DNA of 64,000 bases from Modestobacter sp. L9-4 (GCF_019112525.1 NZ_CP077800.1:3348001-3412000); one strand, 5' to 3'; counted from the stretch's first letter, positions 16,528 through 26,020 are shown. Program-made: numbers and translations. The notes: a model not told the origin generated them from the sequence alone.

Positions 16528-18789
16528 TCAGCGCAGGTCGAAGCGGTCCAGCTCCATGACCTTCACCCAGGCGGCGGCGAAGTCCCGGGCGAACTTCTCC
16601 TGCATGTCGTCGCTCGAGTAGACCTCGACGATGCCGCGCAGGATGGAGTTGGAGTTGAGCACCAGGTCGTTCGCGGTCGCCGTCCGGATGATGTTGCCGT
16701 CAGCGTCGAGGCCCTCGTAGACGTCCTCGTCCGAGACCGACGTCCGCCACTGGACGCCCAGGTCCAGCAGGTTCCGGAAGAAGTCCTGCGACAGGACGCC
16801 CGGCCGGTCGGTGAACACGCCGTGCTGCACGCCGGCGGTGTTGGCCCCGAGGACCCGCAGGCCGCCGATCAGCACGACCATCTCGCGCGCGGTCAGCTCG
16901 AGCATGTACGCGCGGTCGATGAGCAGCGTCTCCGGCTGGAGCTTGGCGCCCGGCTTGAGGTAGCTGCGAAAGCCGTCGGCCTTCGGCTCGAGCCAGCGGA
17001 AGTTGTCGACGTCCGTCTGCTCCTGGCTGGCGTCCGTGCGACCCGCGTGGAACGGCACGGTGAGCTGCACGCCGGCGTCGGCCGCGGCCTTCTCCACCGC
17101 CGCGGTGCCACCGAGCACGATCAGGTCGGCCAGCGAGACCTTCTTGCCGGTCTCCTGCTCGAACGCGCTCTTGACCTGCTCCAGCACCGGCAGCACGTCG
17201 GCGACGCCCTGGTTGGCCGCCCAGTTGATCTGCGGCTCCAGGCGGATGCGCGCGCCGTTGGCGCCACCGCGCTTGTCGGTGCCGCGGTACGACGCCGCCG
17301 CCGACCAGCTCGTGTGCACCAGCTGCGACACGGTGAGGCCCGAGGCGAGCAGGCGCGCCTTCAGGTCGGCGATCTCCGCCTCGCCCACGAGCTCGTGGTC
17401 GACGGCCGGGGTCGGGTCCTGCCAGATGAGCTCCTCGGCCGGCACGTCCGGGCCGACGTAGCGGCTCTTCGGGCCCATGTCGCGGTGCAGCAGCTTGAAC
17501 CACGCGCGGGCGTAGGCGTCGGCGAAGTACTCCGGGTCGTTGTAGAACCGCTCGGAGATCTCGTGGAAGCTGGGGTCGGCCATCAGGGCGAGGTCGCTGG
17601 TCAGCATGATCGGGGCGTTCCTCTTGCCCTCGATGTGCGCGTCGGGCACGAGCTCCTGCGCCTCGGGGTTCTTCGGCTTCCACTGCTTCGCACCGGCCGG
17701 GCTCTCGGTGAGCTCCCAGTCGTAGCTGAACATCATCTCGAAGTAGGTGTTGTCCCACGTCGTCGGCGTCGGGGTCCACGCACCCTCGAGGCCACTGGTG
17801 ATCGTGTCGGCGCCCTTGCCGGTGCCGTGCTGGCTGATCCAGCCCAGGCCGTTGCCGTGCACCGGGCAGCCCTCGGGCTCCGGGCCGATCAGCTCCGGGT
17901 TTCCCGCACCGTGCGTCTTGCCGAAGGTGTGGCCACCGGCGATCAGCGCGACGGTCTCTTCGTCGTTCATGCCCATCCGGCTGAACGTGACGCGGATGTC
18001 GTGCGCGGAACCGACCGGGTCCGGCTTGCCCTGCGGGCCTTCCGGGTTGACGTAGATCAGGCCCATGGTGACGGCGGCCAGGTGGCCGTCCTCCAGGTTG
18101 AGCGGGGCCTCGTCGGCGTAGCGCTCGTCGCCGAGCCAGGTGTCCTCCGGGCCCCAGAAGACCTCACCGGGCTGCCAGGTGTCGGCCCGGCCGAAGGCGA
18201 AGCCGAACGTCGGCAGGCCCATGTCGTCGTGCGCGACGTTGCCGGCGAGCACCAGCAGGTCGGCCCAGGAGAGGTTGCGGCCGTACTTCTGCTTCACCGG
18301 GAGCAGCAGCCGGCGGGCCTTGTCCAGGTTGGCGTTGTCCGGCCAGCTGTTCAGCGGGGCGAAGCGCTGCCCGCCCTCGCCACCGCCGCCACGGCCATCG
18401 GCGATGCGGTAGGTGCCCGCGGCGTGCCAGGACATGCGGATGAACAGCGGGCCGTAGTGGCCCCAGTCCGACGGCCACCAGTCCTGCGACGTCCGCATGA
18501 CCTGCACGAGGTCGCGCTTGACCGCCTCGACGTCCAGCGTGGCCACCGCGGTCTTGTAGTCGAAGTCCCCGCCCAGCGGGTCGGAGTCCGCGGAGGTCTC
18601 GTTCAGCACCTGGACGTCGACCTGGTTGGGCCACCAGTCGCGGGTGCTGCGCGGGCGACCGCTGGTCACCTGCTGCGGCGCCTTGATCGCCGGGTTCTCG
18701 CTCTCACTGGTGCTCGCCGACTCGGCCTTGGCGACCTCGGTCTTGTCGTAGTCGTCGACGTCGACCTGGGACTTGTCGTACTCGGTCAC
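16528..18789 (-). CDS. katG: catalase-peroxidase KatG
   Basis: KatG is a bifunctional haem enzyme that removes H2O2 and oxidises peroxidase substrates. The 753-aa protein has the duplicated class I peroxidase layout. The distal site is [12 protein letters not shown], the covalent Met-Tyr-Trp adduct tyrosine lies in [13 protein letters not shown], and the proximal haem ligand lies in [15 protein letters not shown] degenerate second half follows. Start GTG 18789 overlaps the furA TGA (GTGA), which fixes the start. A purine-rich stretch (AGAGAAGAG) just before it resembles the polypurine element that stabilises katG mRNA in mycobacteria. FurA upstream is the expected peroxide-responsive repressor. 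Confidence 0.97.
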   Translation of the reverse strand: MTEYDKSQVDVDDYDKTEVAKAESASTSESENPAIKAPQQVTSGRPRSTRDWWPNQVDVQVLNETSADSDPLGGDFDYKTAVATLDVEAVKRDLVQVMRTSQDWWPSDWGHYGPLFIRMSWHAAGTYRIADGRGGGGEGGQRFAPLNSWPDNANLDKARRLLLPVKQKYGRNLSWADLLVLAGNVAHDDMGLPTFGFAFGRADTWQPGEVFWGPEDTWLGDERYADEAPLNLEDGHLAAVTMGLIYVNPEGPQGKPDPVGSAHDIRVTFSRMGMNDEETVALIAGGHTFGKTHGAGNPELIGPEPEGCPVHGNGLGWISQHGTGKGADTITSGLEGAWTPTPTTWDNTYFEMMFSYDWELTESPAGAKQWKPKNPEAQELVPDAHIEGKRNAPIMLTSDLALMADPSFHEISERFYNDPEYFADAYARAWFKLLHRDMGPKSRYVGPDVPAEELIWQDPTPAVDHELVGEAEIADLKARLLASGLTVSQLVHTSWSAAASYRGTDKRGGANGARIRLEPQINWAANQGVADVLPVLEQVKSAFEQETGKKVSLADLIVLGGTAAVEKAAADAGVQLTVPFHAGRTDASQEQTDVDNFRWLEPKADGFRSYLKPGAKLQPETLLIDRAYMLELTAREMVVLIGGLRVLGANTAGVQHGVFTDRPGVLSQDFFRNLLDLGVQWRTSVSDEDVYEGLDADGNIIRTATANDLVLNSNSILRGIVEVYSSDDMQEKFARDFAAAWVKVMELDRFDLR

Positions 18790-19259
18790 GGAGCGCTCTT
18801 CTCTGCGGGAGGGGTGGGGGAGGGGGCAGCCGGTGCGGTGGCGCAGGAGCTGCACCGGCCCCAGAAGACGACCTCGGCCTCGTCGACGACGAAGCCGGGC
18901 GGAGCGTCGGCGGACGGCGTCAGGCAGGGCGCTTCGCCGGTGGCGCAGTCGACGTCGGTGATGACGCCGCAGGACCGGCAGACCAGGTGGTGGTGGTTGT
19001 CGCCGACCCGTGCCTCGTACCGGGCGACCGACCCCTGCGGCTGGATGCGCCGCAGCAGGCCGGTGTCGGTGAGCACGCGCAGCACGTCGTAGACGGCCTG
19101 GTGGGACACCGCGTCCAGGCGGGTGCGCGCGGCGCCGATGAGCGCCTCGGTGTCCAGGTGCGGATGGGCGTGGACGGCGTCCAGGACGGCGAGACGCGGT
19201 CGGGTGACCCGGAGACCGGCGGCCCGGAGGTCGCGTTCGAGGTGCTCGGCAGCTGCCAT
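18786..19259 (-). CDS. furA: FurA-type peroxide-responsive repressor
   Basis: FurA is a Fur/PerR-family metalloregulator that represses itself and katG. It has the winged helix ([21 protein letters not shown] and [21 protein letters not shown]). The metal-binding segment is [20 protein letters not shown], and CSSC near the end is a second possible structural zinc pair. The start chosen is ATG 19259 (157 aa). A promoter-like TTGACC-17-CACAGT ends nine bases before it, which would make the mRNA nearly leaderless. GTG 19280 is an alternative start without an RBS. The katG start overlaps its stop. Confidence 0.93.
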   Translation of the reverse strand: MAAAEHLERDLRAAGLRVTRPRLAVLDAVHAHPHLDTEALIGAARTRLDAVSHQAVYDVLRVLTDTGLLRRIQPQGSVARYEARVGDNHHHLVCRSCGVITDVDCATGEAPCLTPSADAPPGFVVDEAEVVFWGRCSSCATAPAAPSPTPPAEKSAP

Positions 19260-19268
19260 GTGAGGGGA

Positions 19269-19297
19269 ACTGTGTCCCACTCACTGGAACCGGTCAA
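19269..19297 (-). promoter_or_regulatory. furA-katG promoter
   Basis: On the minus strand TTGACC (19297-19292), 17 bases, CACAGT (19274-19269). Transcription would begin about 19261-19263, two to four bases from the ATG, so the transcript would be leaderless or nearly so. Known mycobacterial furA mRNAs start close to the coding sequence, which fits. Confidence 0.55.
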
Positions 19298-19313
19298 GGA
19301 AGGCCGAGCGGAC

Positions 19314-20210
19314 TCAGCCCCGGGACCAGTGCCGCAGGTAGCTGCGGTACAGCCAGCCGTCGACCCAGGCGCGGTCGGGCTCGTCGGGGATCGTGGAGCT
19401 GGCGCGCAGCGCGATGAGCTGCTGCTCGGCATCGTCGACGGCGGCCACGACCTCGGCGAGCGGGACCTCGCCACGGCGGACCGACCGCAGGTACGCGCGC
19501 TCCGGCTCGGGCACCGGCAGGGTGATCCGCCCGGTGCTCAGCAGTTCGACGCCCTGCACCCCCAGCCGCAGCGCGTGCATGGCGTACTTGGTGTCGTAGC
19601 CGTGCACGGCCACCAGCTCGGGCCGGTTGGTGTGCGCCCCGACCTCACCGGTCATCGCGCCGCGCTGGGACGCCAGGTAGCCGAGGAACCGGTCGGCGGC
19701 CAGCAGGGAGACGAACCGGTGCGCGTTCTCCACCAGCTCCACGCCGGCCTCGTCGCGGTGGACGACCTCGGCGTCGGGCACGAACAGGAGCAGCAGGACC
19801 GTCGGGTTGCCGGCCAGCGCCAGTCGCGCCCACTTGCGCGCCGAGTAGACGACGACGTCCAGGTCGCCGGCGCCGGAGCGGTTGGCCAGGCCGCCGGGGG
19901 AGTCCCAGACCGTGTGGCGCTGGTACTGCTCGAACTCGACCATCGCGGACCCCGCGCGCGTGCCGGCCGGCACCCGGGCGACCCCGGTGACGTGCTCGGG
20001 CGGCTCGAGGCAGATGCCCATCTCGTCGCGGTCGTCCTGGCCGGAGACCGACGTCCCGTGCACGCCGGACCCGACCTGGACCCGCAGGATCGTCCCCTGC
20101 TCGGCGATGCGCCGGGCCTCCTCCGAGGCGTGCGGGTGGTCGAACCCGGCCGGCAGCGACCGGTCCCCGAACACGACCGGCACCTGGGTGTGCGTGGGCT
20201 CGGCCGTCAT
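19314..20210 (-). CDS. RlaP-like predicted nucleotidyltransferase (298 aa)
   Basis: A polymerase-beta-type nucleotidyltransferase of the COG3541/RlaP kind. VQVGSGVHGTSVSGQDDRDE (residues 45-63) carries the GS helix start and the acidic metal-binding residues Asp59/Asp60/Asp62. Helical family regions follow (YSARKWARLALAGNPTVLLLL, HGYDTKYAMHALRLGVQG). RlaP proteins have been linked by genomic context to RNA ligases and RNA repair. Here the divergent neighbour, 52 bases away, is a CCA-adding-type enzyme, so a joint RNA 3'-end task is plausible. Substrate is unknown. Confidence 0.75.
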   Translation of the reverse strand: MTAEPTHTQVPVVFGDRSLPAGFDHPHASEEARRIAEQGTILRVQVGSGVHGTSVSGQDDRDEMGICLEPPEHVTGVARVPAGTRAGSAMVEFEQYQRHTVWDSPGGLANRSGAGDLDVVVYSARKWARLALAGNPTVLLLLFVPDAEVVHRDEAGVELVENAHRFVSLLAADRFLGYLASQRGAMTGEVGAHTNRPELVAVHGYDTKYAMHALRLGVQGVELLSTGRITLPVPEPERAYLRSVRRGEVPLAEVVAAVDDAEQQLIALRASSTIPDEPDRAWVDGWLYRSYLRHWSRG

Positions 20211-20262
20211 GGGCGCCAGGTTCTCACCGCGACGGCGGCTGCGGCCAGCAGATACTGAGGGG

Positions 20263-21696
20263 GTGACGGACGGCGAGGTGCGGCGTCCGGCCGCGGGGCT
20301 CGTGCAGCTCGGCGGTGCCGCGGCGGCGGTCCTGGAGGCGGTGCGGTCCGCCGGTGGGCGGCCCTACCTCGTCGGTGGGTGCGTCCGGGACGCCGTCCTG
20401 TTCCCCGGTCGCCGTCCCGCGGACGTCGACGTCGAGGTGTTCGGGCTGGAGCTCGACCGGGTGGCCGCGGCACTCGCGCCGGTCGGCCGGGTCGACGCCG
20501 TAGGCCGGTCCTTCGGGGTGCTGAAGGTCCGCCGGGACGGCGAGGACCTCGACGTCTCCGTACCGCAGGCGCTGGTCGACGGCGCGCGCGTGGCCGACCC
20601 CGCCATGTCGCTGGACGATGCGGTCCGCCGCCGTGACTACACGGTCAACGCGCTGGTGTTCGACCCCTCGACCGAGGAGGTCGTCGACCTCGTCGGCGGC
20701 CTCGCCGACCTGCGGGACGGCGTCCTGCGGCACACCGGCCCGGCCTTTTCCGACGACCCGCTGCGGGTGCTGCGCGGCGTCCAGTTCGCGGCGCGTTTCG
20801 GTTTCCGGCTCGCGCCGGAGACCGCTGAGCTGTGCCGGAGCCTGGCGCCGGCGTACGCCGACCTGCCCCGGGAGCGGGTCTGGGGTGAGTGGCGCAAGCT
20901 CGCCGAGAAGGGGCGGTTCCTCAGCGCCGCGCTGGCCGCCCTGCGGGAGTCGGGCTGGCTGGCGTCGGTCCCGCAGCTGGCCCGGTTGGACGGCGTGCTG
21001 CAGGACCCGCGCTGGCACCCGGAGGGGGACGCGCTGGTGCACTCGGGGCTCGCGGGCGACGCGGCGGCGGCGCTGGCGGACGAGGCCGGGCTCACCGGCG
21101 ACGACCGCGCCGTCGTCGTCCTCGGTGCGCTGCTGCACGACCTGGGCAAGGCCCGGTACACGCAGCACCGGGCGGACGGGCGGATCACCTCGCACGGTCA
21201 CGCCGAGGGCGGGGTCGCGCCGGTCGAGGAGCTGCTGGCGTCGATCGGTGCGCCGTCCGCGCTGGTCGCCCGGATCACCCCGATCGTGCGGGAGCACATG
21301 ACGGCCATCACCACGGGTGGCCGGCCCAGCTCCGCCGCGGTGCGCCGGCTCGCCCGCCGCCTCGAGCCGGCCTCGATCGCGGAGTGGTCGCTCGTCTGTG
21401 GCGCCGACCACGCCGGCCGCGGCACCGGCTCCGGGCCCAACCCGACGACGTCCTGGCTGGAGGTGGCCGGGTCCGCGGGGGTGGACGAGCGAGCGGGCGG
21501 GCTCCTGCTGCGCGGGAGCGACCTCATCGCCCTCGGCATCCGGCCGGGTCCGCACTTCGCCCCCGTCATGCGCGCCGCCCTCACCGCCCAGGACGACGGT
21601 GAGTTCATCGACCGGGACGGCGCGGTCGCCTGGCTGGCCCGGGCCGAGGCCGACGGGCGCCTCGGCCGGCTCCTCGCCGAGGGCCGACGGCCGTAG
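20263..21696 (+). CDS. CCA-adding-type tRNA nucleotidyltransferase with HD domain (477 aa)
   Basis: A class II nucleotidyltransferase. YLVGGCVRDAVL (35-46) and DVDVEVFG (54-61, catalytic Asp54/Asp56) form the head. RRRDYTVNALVFD (122-134) and DDPLRVLRGVQFAARFGF (164-181) are the neck motifs that bind the nucleotide. An HD phosphohydrolase domain follows (VLGALLHDLGKARYTQH, His292/Asp293). It would add or repair the tRNA CCA end, or act as a related poly(A) polymerase. GTG 20263 follows GAGGGG closely. Actinobacteria usually carry the housekeeping CCA gene elsewhere, so this may be a second copy. Confidence 0.88.
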   Translation: MTDGEVRRPAAGLVQLGGAAAAVLEAVRSAGGRPYLVGGCVRDAVLFPGRRPADVDVEVFGLELDRVAAALAPVGRVDAVGRSFGVLKVRRDGEDLDVSVPQALVDGARVADPAMSLDDAVRRRDYTVNALVFDPSTEEVVDLVGGLADLRDGVLRHTGPAFSDDPLRVLRGVQFAARFGFRLAPETAELCRSLAPAYADLPRERVWGEWRKLAEKGRFLSAALAALRESGWLASVPQLARLDGVLQDPRWHPEGDALVHSGLAGDAAAALADEAGLTGDDRAVVVLGALLHDLGKARYTQHRADGRITSHGHAEGGVAPVEELLASIGAPSALVARITPIVREHMTAITTGGRPSSAAVRRLARRLEPASIAEWSLVCGADHAGRGTGSGPNPTTSWLEVAGSAGVDERAGGLLLRGSDLIALGIRPGPHFAPVMRAALTAQDDGEFIDRDGAVAWLARAEADGRLGRLLAEGRRP

Positions 21697-21888
21697 GACC
21701 CCGGCCCGTGCGCCGAGGGACACACCGGCCTGGGCCGATGGTCGTACACGTCCGGGTGTCGGCACGCAGATCGATTGCGCACGGAGTCCGCACGCGCCAG
21801 CATCTGGGCCAGCGCGACGCGTGATCATGCTGCGGGCCGCGGGGGACCAGCACTGCGTTCTGTCGTCGACGCTCGGGAAGACAACTCC

Positions 21889-23547
21889 ATGACCGGCTAC
21901 GTGCTCCGCCGTTCCGCGCTCTCACTCGGCCTGCTCGCCGCACTGCTGGCCGCCGGTGGCGCAGTGCTCATCAGCCTCGGCGTCCCGGTCTGGGTGCCGA
22001 TCCTGGTCGCCGTCCTGGTCGTCGCGGGGCAGTACGCGCTGGCGCCCTACCTCGTGCAGTGGCTCATCCCGGCGCAGCGGATCGAGTGGGTCGGCGACCG
22101 CTACGACACCCGGCACGAGGTCGGGGAGATCGTCGCCCGGCGGTGCGCGGAGGCCGGGCTGAAGCCGGTGCGGCTGGGCATCGTCGACGACGGGACGCCC
22201 AACGCCTTCACGTTCGGCCACACCCGCGGCAACGCCCGCATCTACGTCACCCGTGGCCTGCTCGAGCGCCTCGACGAGCGCGAGCTGGACGCCGTCGTCA
22301 GCCACGAGGTCGGGCACGTCAAGCACAACGACGTCCTGGCCATGGCGGTCGCCGGCACCGTGCCGATCGTCCTGTACTTCGTCTACCTGTCGCTGCGCGG
22401 CAGCAACAACGCGAACACGGCCATCCCCGCAGTGGTCAGCTACGTCGGCTATCTGTTCTCCCAGCTGGTCGTGCTCTCCCTCAGCCGCGCCCGCGAGCTG
22501 GGTGCCGACCACTACAGCTGCTCGGTCACCGGGGACGGCGACGCGCTCTGCTCGGCGCTGGTCGCCATCGGCTACGGCATGGGCCAGGTCGACGCCCAGC
22601 GCGCGTCCGCCGCGCACGAGGCCAAGGAGGGCAAGGACAAGGAGCGGCAGAAGGTCCTGGCCAAGGAGGACCGTCGGCACCAGCGGATGCGGTCGGTCGG
22701 CGTCCTCGGCATCGCCGACCAGGCACAGGGCGCCACCGTCCTGGCCGCCCGCGAGCGTGGGCTGGACCCGCGCGAGGTGATCGGCGCGCTGCGCTGGGAC
22801 ACCTGCAACCCGTGGGCGCGCTGGACCCAGCTGTTCAGCACCCACCCGCTGATCGTGCGACGCATCGCCGCCCTGGAGGACAGCGGCCTGCCCGGCGCCC
22901 CGACGCGGTGGAGCGCCCACGAGGTCGCGCAGTCCTGCGTCGGCCCGGAGGTCACCCGCGCGCGGCGCCGCTTCTTCCTCGAGCTGCCGGTGCGGTACCT
23001 GCCGCTGATCGCGCTGCTCGTCGGTGCTGTCGGCTGGGGATCGCACCACTGGCTGCTGCTCGCGCAGGCCGCCACCGTCGGCGGGGTCGCGCTGTTCGTG
23101 CGCACTGCCTTCAGCCGCCCGCTCGCACCCAGCCGGCCGGTCGCCCGGGTCACCGAGCTGCTCACCCGGCTCGACGCCAGCCCGGTCACCGGCCTGCCCG
23201 TCGAGGTGCGCGGGCGGGTCATCGGCCGCGGGACCCCCGGCTACGTGCTGAGCCCCGACCTCGTCGTCCAGGACGAGTCCGGCTTCGTGCCGGTGCTCTA
23301 CCTGCAGCCCTGGCCCTTCGCCCGCAGCCTCTTCGGCCTGCTGCGGGTGCCGGAGCTGCTGGACACCGACGTCGTCGTCCGCGGCTGGTACCGGCGCAGC
23401 CCGGCGCCGGTGCTCGAGCTGCGGGAGATGGTGCCGGCCGTGGGGGAGCGCGTGCGCGGGTTCCAGTGGGTCGTCGCCTACGCCGCCTCGGTGCTGATCG
23501 CGGCTGTCGGCGGCGCGGCCTGGCTCGTCATGGCACTCGCCGCCTGA
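21889..23547 (+). CDS. M48-family membrane metalloprotease (552 aa)
   Basis: An HtpX/Ste24-like zinc protease. Two membrane helices at residues 8-58 are followed by SHEVGHVKHND with the HExxH motif (HEVGH, 139-143). Two more helices and RARELGADHYS supply the third zinc ligand. A charged linker (AHEAKEGKDKERQKVLAKED) and STHPLIVRRIAAL follow. The C-terminal 170 residues form an extra membrane and beta-rich domain not seen in short HtpX. It probably degrades damaged membrane proteins. Start ATG 21889 has GGGAAG upstream. The 190-base gap before it holds nothing recognisable. Confidence 0.9.
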   Translation: MTGYVLRRSALSLGLLAALLAAGGAVLISLGVPVWVPILVAVLVVAGQYALAPYLVQWLIPAQRIEWVGDRYDTRHEVGEIVARRCAEAGLKPVRLGIVDDGTPNAFTFGHTRGNARIYVTRGLLERLDERELDAVVSHEVGHVKHNDVLAMAVAGTVPIVLYFVYLSLRGSNNANTAIPAVVSYVGYLFSQLVVLSLSRARELGADHYSCSVTGDGDALCSALVAIGYGMGQVDAQRASAAHEAKEGKDKERQKVLAKEDRRHQRMRSVGVLGIADQAQGATVLAARERGLDPREVIGALRWDTCNPWARWTQLFSTHPLIVRRIAALEDSGLPGAPTRWSAHEVAQSCVGPEVTRARRRFFLELPVRYLPLIALLVGAVGWGSHHWLLLAQAATVGGVALFVRTAFSRPLAPSRPVARVTELLTRLDASPVTGLPVEVRGRVIGRGTPGYVLSPDLVVQDESGFVPVLYLQPWPFARSLFGLLRVPELLDTDVVVRGWYRRSPAPVLELREMVPAVGERVRGFQWVVAYAASVLIAAVGGAAWLVMALAA

Positions 23548-23548
23548 C

Positions 23549-23582
23549 CGGGCCGGTCGTCCGCGTACGGAGGACCGGCCCG
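23549..23582 (+). terminator. terminator after the M48 protease gene
   Basis: CGGGCCGGTC..TCC and GGA..GACCGGCCCG form a stem of about 13 bp with one mismatch, two bases after the stop codon. Confidence 0.8.
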
Positions 23583-23713
23583 TGCACTGCGTGAGGCCGG
23601 CGCGTGAGCTCGTCACCGGTGCCGTCCGCGCCGCTGTCAAGGGTGCGGCCGGATCTGTGGACAGGCGCCTGAGCTGGTCTTTCGGGTTGTAGGCGACTGC
23701 TCGCGGCGGTAGG

Positions 23714-23733
23714 ATTCGAACAAGTGTTCGAAT
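23714..23733 (+). promoter_or_regulatory. LexA (SOS) box
   Basis: ATTCGAAC-AAGT-GTTCGAAT is a perfect 8-bp palindrome around a four-base spacer. It contains the actinobacterial SOS consensus TCGAAC-N4-GTTCGA exactly. It ends 16 bases before the GTG start of the HNH gene, so LexA binding would block transcription. Confidence 0.88.
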
Positions 23734-23749
23734 GCGTCGGGAGGTGTCC

Positions 23750-24964
23750 GTGAGCGAGATCCGGTCGGCCGTCGACGCGCTCGCGGCCGAGGACCTGCAC
23801 GGGCTGACGAACGGGCAGACGTTGGAGCGGACGGCGGCGCTGGTGCAGCTGGCCAACCGGGTGGCGGCGGAGCTGACCCGCACGGTGCGGCACGGGGAGC
23901 TGACCCAGGCCGCCGAGCACGACGGGCTGAAGAGCATGCGGTCGTGGCTGATCGGGCATGCGCGGCTCGCCCCGAACGATGCGTCGAAGCTCGTGCGGTC
24001 CGGCCGTGTGCTGGAGCACTTCCCGGCGGTGGCCACCGGCTTCGCTGACGGGGAGGTCACCGCCGCGCAGGTCGACCTGGTGGCCGACGCCGTGCGTCCG
24101 GCCGACGTTGCCCGCGCCCAGGAGCAGGACGTCGACCTCGGCGCCTTCGACCGGGACTGGGCGACCATCGCGGCGGGCGCATCGCACGACGTGCTCAAGG
24201 TGGCGGTGCAGCGCTTCGCGGACGCCCTGGATCCCGACGGGCCGGAGCCGGACCCGACCGAGGGGCGGCGGCTGTCGATCGCGAAGCACGCCGACGGCAG
24301 CGTCACCGGGCGCTTCGAGCTGGATGCCGTCGGGGGAGAGAAGGTGGAAGCGGCGATCGAGTCGATCGTGCAGGCGAACCGGCCGAAGGGTGATGAGCGC
24401 ACACGCGCGCAGCAGAACGCCGATGCGCTGGTGCAGCTGTGCGACAACCAGCTCGCCAGTGGTCATCTCCCGACGTTGCGCACGGTGAAGCCGCACGTGA
24501 TCGTGACCGTCGACGTCGAGGACCTGGTGGACCCCGCGACCGGACCAGACGCCGCGCGCACCGGGTTCGGCGCCACGCTGTCGGCGGCTCGGGCGCGGTG
24601 GGTGGCGTGCGACTCGACGGTCACCCGGCTGGTGCTGGGCCCCGACGGGCTCCCGCTGGACGTGGGCCGGACGCACCGGGTGGTGCCGCCGCACCTGCGC
24701 AAGGCGGTGGAGCAGCGGGACGGACATTGCGTCTTCGCCGGCTGCGGAGCGCCGACGCACTGGTGCGACGTCCACCACCTCGTCGAGTGGGTCAACGACG
24801 GCGAGACGTCACTCGACAACTCGGCCTTGCTCTGCGAACGGCACCACACGAAGGTCCATCACGGGTTCCGGGTGGCACGTGACGACGGGGCACCACCCGG
24901 TCACCGGTGGCGCACCTGGCGACCTGACGGCACCGAGATCCTCATCGGCCCCCTGCTGCCCTGA
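23750..24964 (+). CDS. DUF222 (13E12-type) HNH endonuclease domain protein (404 aa)
   Basis: The N-terminal DUF222 region (residues about 10-300) is followed by an HNH nuclease: CVFAGCGAPTHWCDVHHLVEW, then NSALLCERHH and VHHGF. The four Cys positions could hold structural zinc. GTG 23750 was chosen because GGGAGG ends five bases before it; ATG 23732 would overlap the SOS box. These multi-copy actinobacterial proteins resemble the REP13E12 family of mycobacteria, some of which are LexA-regulated. The perfect SOS box here fits that. Possible roles are DNA repair, mobile-element activity or competition; none is proven. Confidence 0.9.
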   Translation: MSEIRSAVDALAAEDLHGLTNGQTLERTAALVQLANRVAAELTRTVRHGELTQAAEHDGLKSMRSWLIGHARLAPNDASKLVRSGRVLEHFPAVATGFADGEVTAAQVDLVADAVRPADVARAQEQDVDLGAFDRDWATIAAGASHDVLKVAVQRFADALDPDGPEPDPTEGRRLSIAKHADGSVTGRFELDAVGGEKVEAAIESIVQANRPKGDERTRAQQNADALVQLCDNQLASGHLPTLRTVKPHVIVTVDVEDLVDPATGPDAARTGFGATLSAARARWVACDSTVTRLVLGPDGLPLDVGRTHRVVPPHLRKAVEQRDGHCVFAGCGAPTHWCDVHHLVEWVNDGETSLDNSALLCERHHTKVHHGFRVARDDGAPPGHRWRTWRPDGTEILIGPLLP

Positions 24965-25029
24965 CCCTGCGGGCAGCCCTTCCGGTCGTGACGGTTCCGC
25001 ATGGGCCTGCGGCTGCCGATGGTCCTGGC

Positions 25030-25515
25030 ATGCGCAGGACCCTCCTCATGACCATCGCGGCGACCGCCGCGCTCACCACTGCCTGCTCCGGCGGGGCCGA
25101 CGAGACCGCCGCCGCCCCGGCCACGGTCACCCAGACGGTCGTGGCGCCCGCTCCCGCCCCGGCACCCGCGCCGGCACCCGCGCCGGCCCCCGCCCCGGCC
25201 CCGGCCGCCGCCGCGGCCGCGGCCGTGCTCACCCCGGCGCCGGCGCCCGCTGCGGCGGCCAGCCCGGCAGCTGCCGTCGTCGACTTCACGATGCCGGACC
25301 TGGTGGGCACGAACCTGCAGATCGCCCAGAACACCGTCCAGGAGAACGGCGTCTTCTGGTCGGTGTCCCACGACCTGCTGGGCATCCGCAAGCAGGTGAT
25401 GGACGGCAACTGGCAGGTCTGCGATCAGAACATCCCGGCCGGCCAGCGCATCACCGGCCAGGCCGAGGGCGCCATCGACTTCGGCGTCGTCAAGCTCGAG
25501 GAGACCTGCCCCTGA
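25030..25515 (+). CDS. secreted lipoprotein with Ala-Pro linker and PASTA-like domain (161 aa)
   Basis: A lipoprotein signal peptide ends in the lipobox LTTAC with Cys at about residue 19. An Ala-Pro-rich linker follows (residues about 38-80), then VVDFTMPDLVGTNLQIAQNTV, the typical opening of a PASTA domain. The domain ends CDQNIPAGQRITGQAEGAIDFGVVK. PASTA domains bind peptidoglycan or muropeptides. The start is ATG 25030; an upstream in-frame ATG at 24988 would spoil the signal peptide. The protein is probably anchored outside the membrane and contacts the cell wall. Confidence 0.85.
   Translation: MRRTLLMTIAATAALTTACSGGADETAAAPATVTQTVVAPAPAPAPAPAPAPAPAPAPAAAAAAAVLTPAPAPAAAASPAAAVVDFTMPDLVGTNLQIAQNTVQENGVFWSVSHDLLGIRKQVMDGNWQVCDQNIPAGQRITGQAEGAIDFGVVKLEETCP
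25144..25224 (+). repeat. low-complexity Ala-Pro coding repeat
   Basis: A run of GCN-CCN codon pairs encodes about ten Ala-Pro units and then Ala7. It is a flexible spacer inside the PASTA-like lipoprotein and is probably length-variable between strains through slippage. Confidence 0.8.
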
Positions 25516-25695
25516 CGGTCCGTCACGGTGCAGGTCCCAGCCCGGTCGGCGCGGAGGTCGGTCGCGCACAACCGGTCGTGGCACCATGAGTGCTCCAGCC
25601 ACCCGACCGCGTCACCGATCAGGTCCGGGCGGCTCGTGTCACCGCTGGGCTGGACCTCCTGTCGAACAAGCGGCAGGAACAGGTGAGGACTCCCG

Positions 25696-25968
25696 ATGGA
25701 GCACGCACAGCACGACGTCGTCACCGACTCCGAGCCCCTGCTCGACGGGCAGGCGCAGGCGCGGTACACCCTCATCAGTGCCCCCGGCTGGCCGGAACCG
25801 CAGGCGCTCGACGCCGCGGACGACGACGTCGCCGTCCAGCTCGGCCGGCGGCTCGCCCGGGTGCGGGACGAGGCGTCCCGGCGTCCGGACTGGCCGACCA
25901 GTCACCGGGTGGAGCGGTGCGTCGGCCCCGCCCGGCTGGTCCTCAGCGCGTGGGTGTCCCGCCGCTGA
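25696..25968 (+). CDS. hypothetical protein (90 aa)
   Basis: No family recognised. It is a soluble, acidic-then-basic polypeptide with no signal or membrane segment (middle: DAADDDVAVQLGRRLARVRD). GTGAGG lies 13 bases before ATG 25696. Codon third positions are strongly G/C, like the surrounding genes. A long perfect hairpin follows nine bases after the stop, shared with the convergent SDR gene. The 180 bases before it hold nothing else. Confidence 0.6.
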   Translation: MEHAQHDVVTDSEPLLDGQAQARYTLISAPGWPEPQALDAADDDVAVQLGRRLARVRDEASRRPDWPTSHRVERCVGPARLVLSAWVSRR

Positions 25969-25976
25969 CCGTGCGC

Positions 25977-26015
25977 CCGACGCGGGGACGGGACGACGGC
26001 CCGGCCCCGCGTCGG
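25977..26015. terminator. bidirectional terminator
   Basis: CCGACGCGGGG (25977-25987) pairs perfectly with CCCCGCGTCGG (26005-26015). It sits between convergent genes. Confidence 0.85.
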
Positions 26016-26020
26016 AGGCG

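Noticed and set aside
25144-25224. Non-coding tandem repeat
   Set aside because: It is the Ala-Pro linker of a lipoprotein with an intact reading frame.
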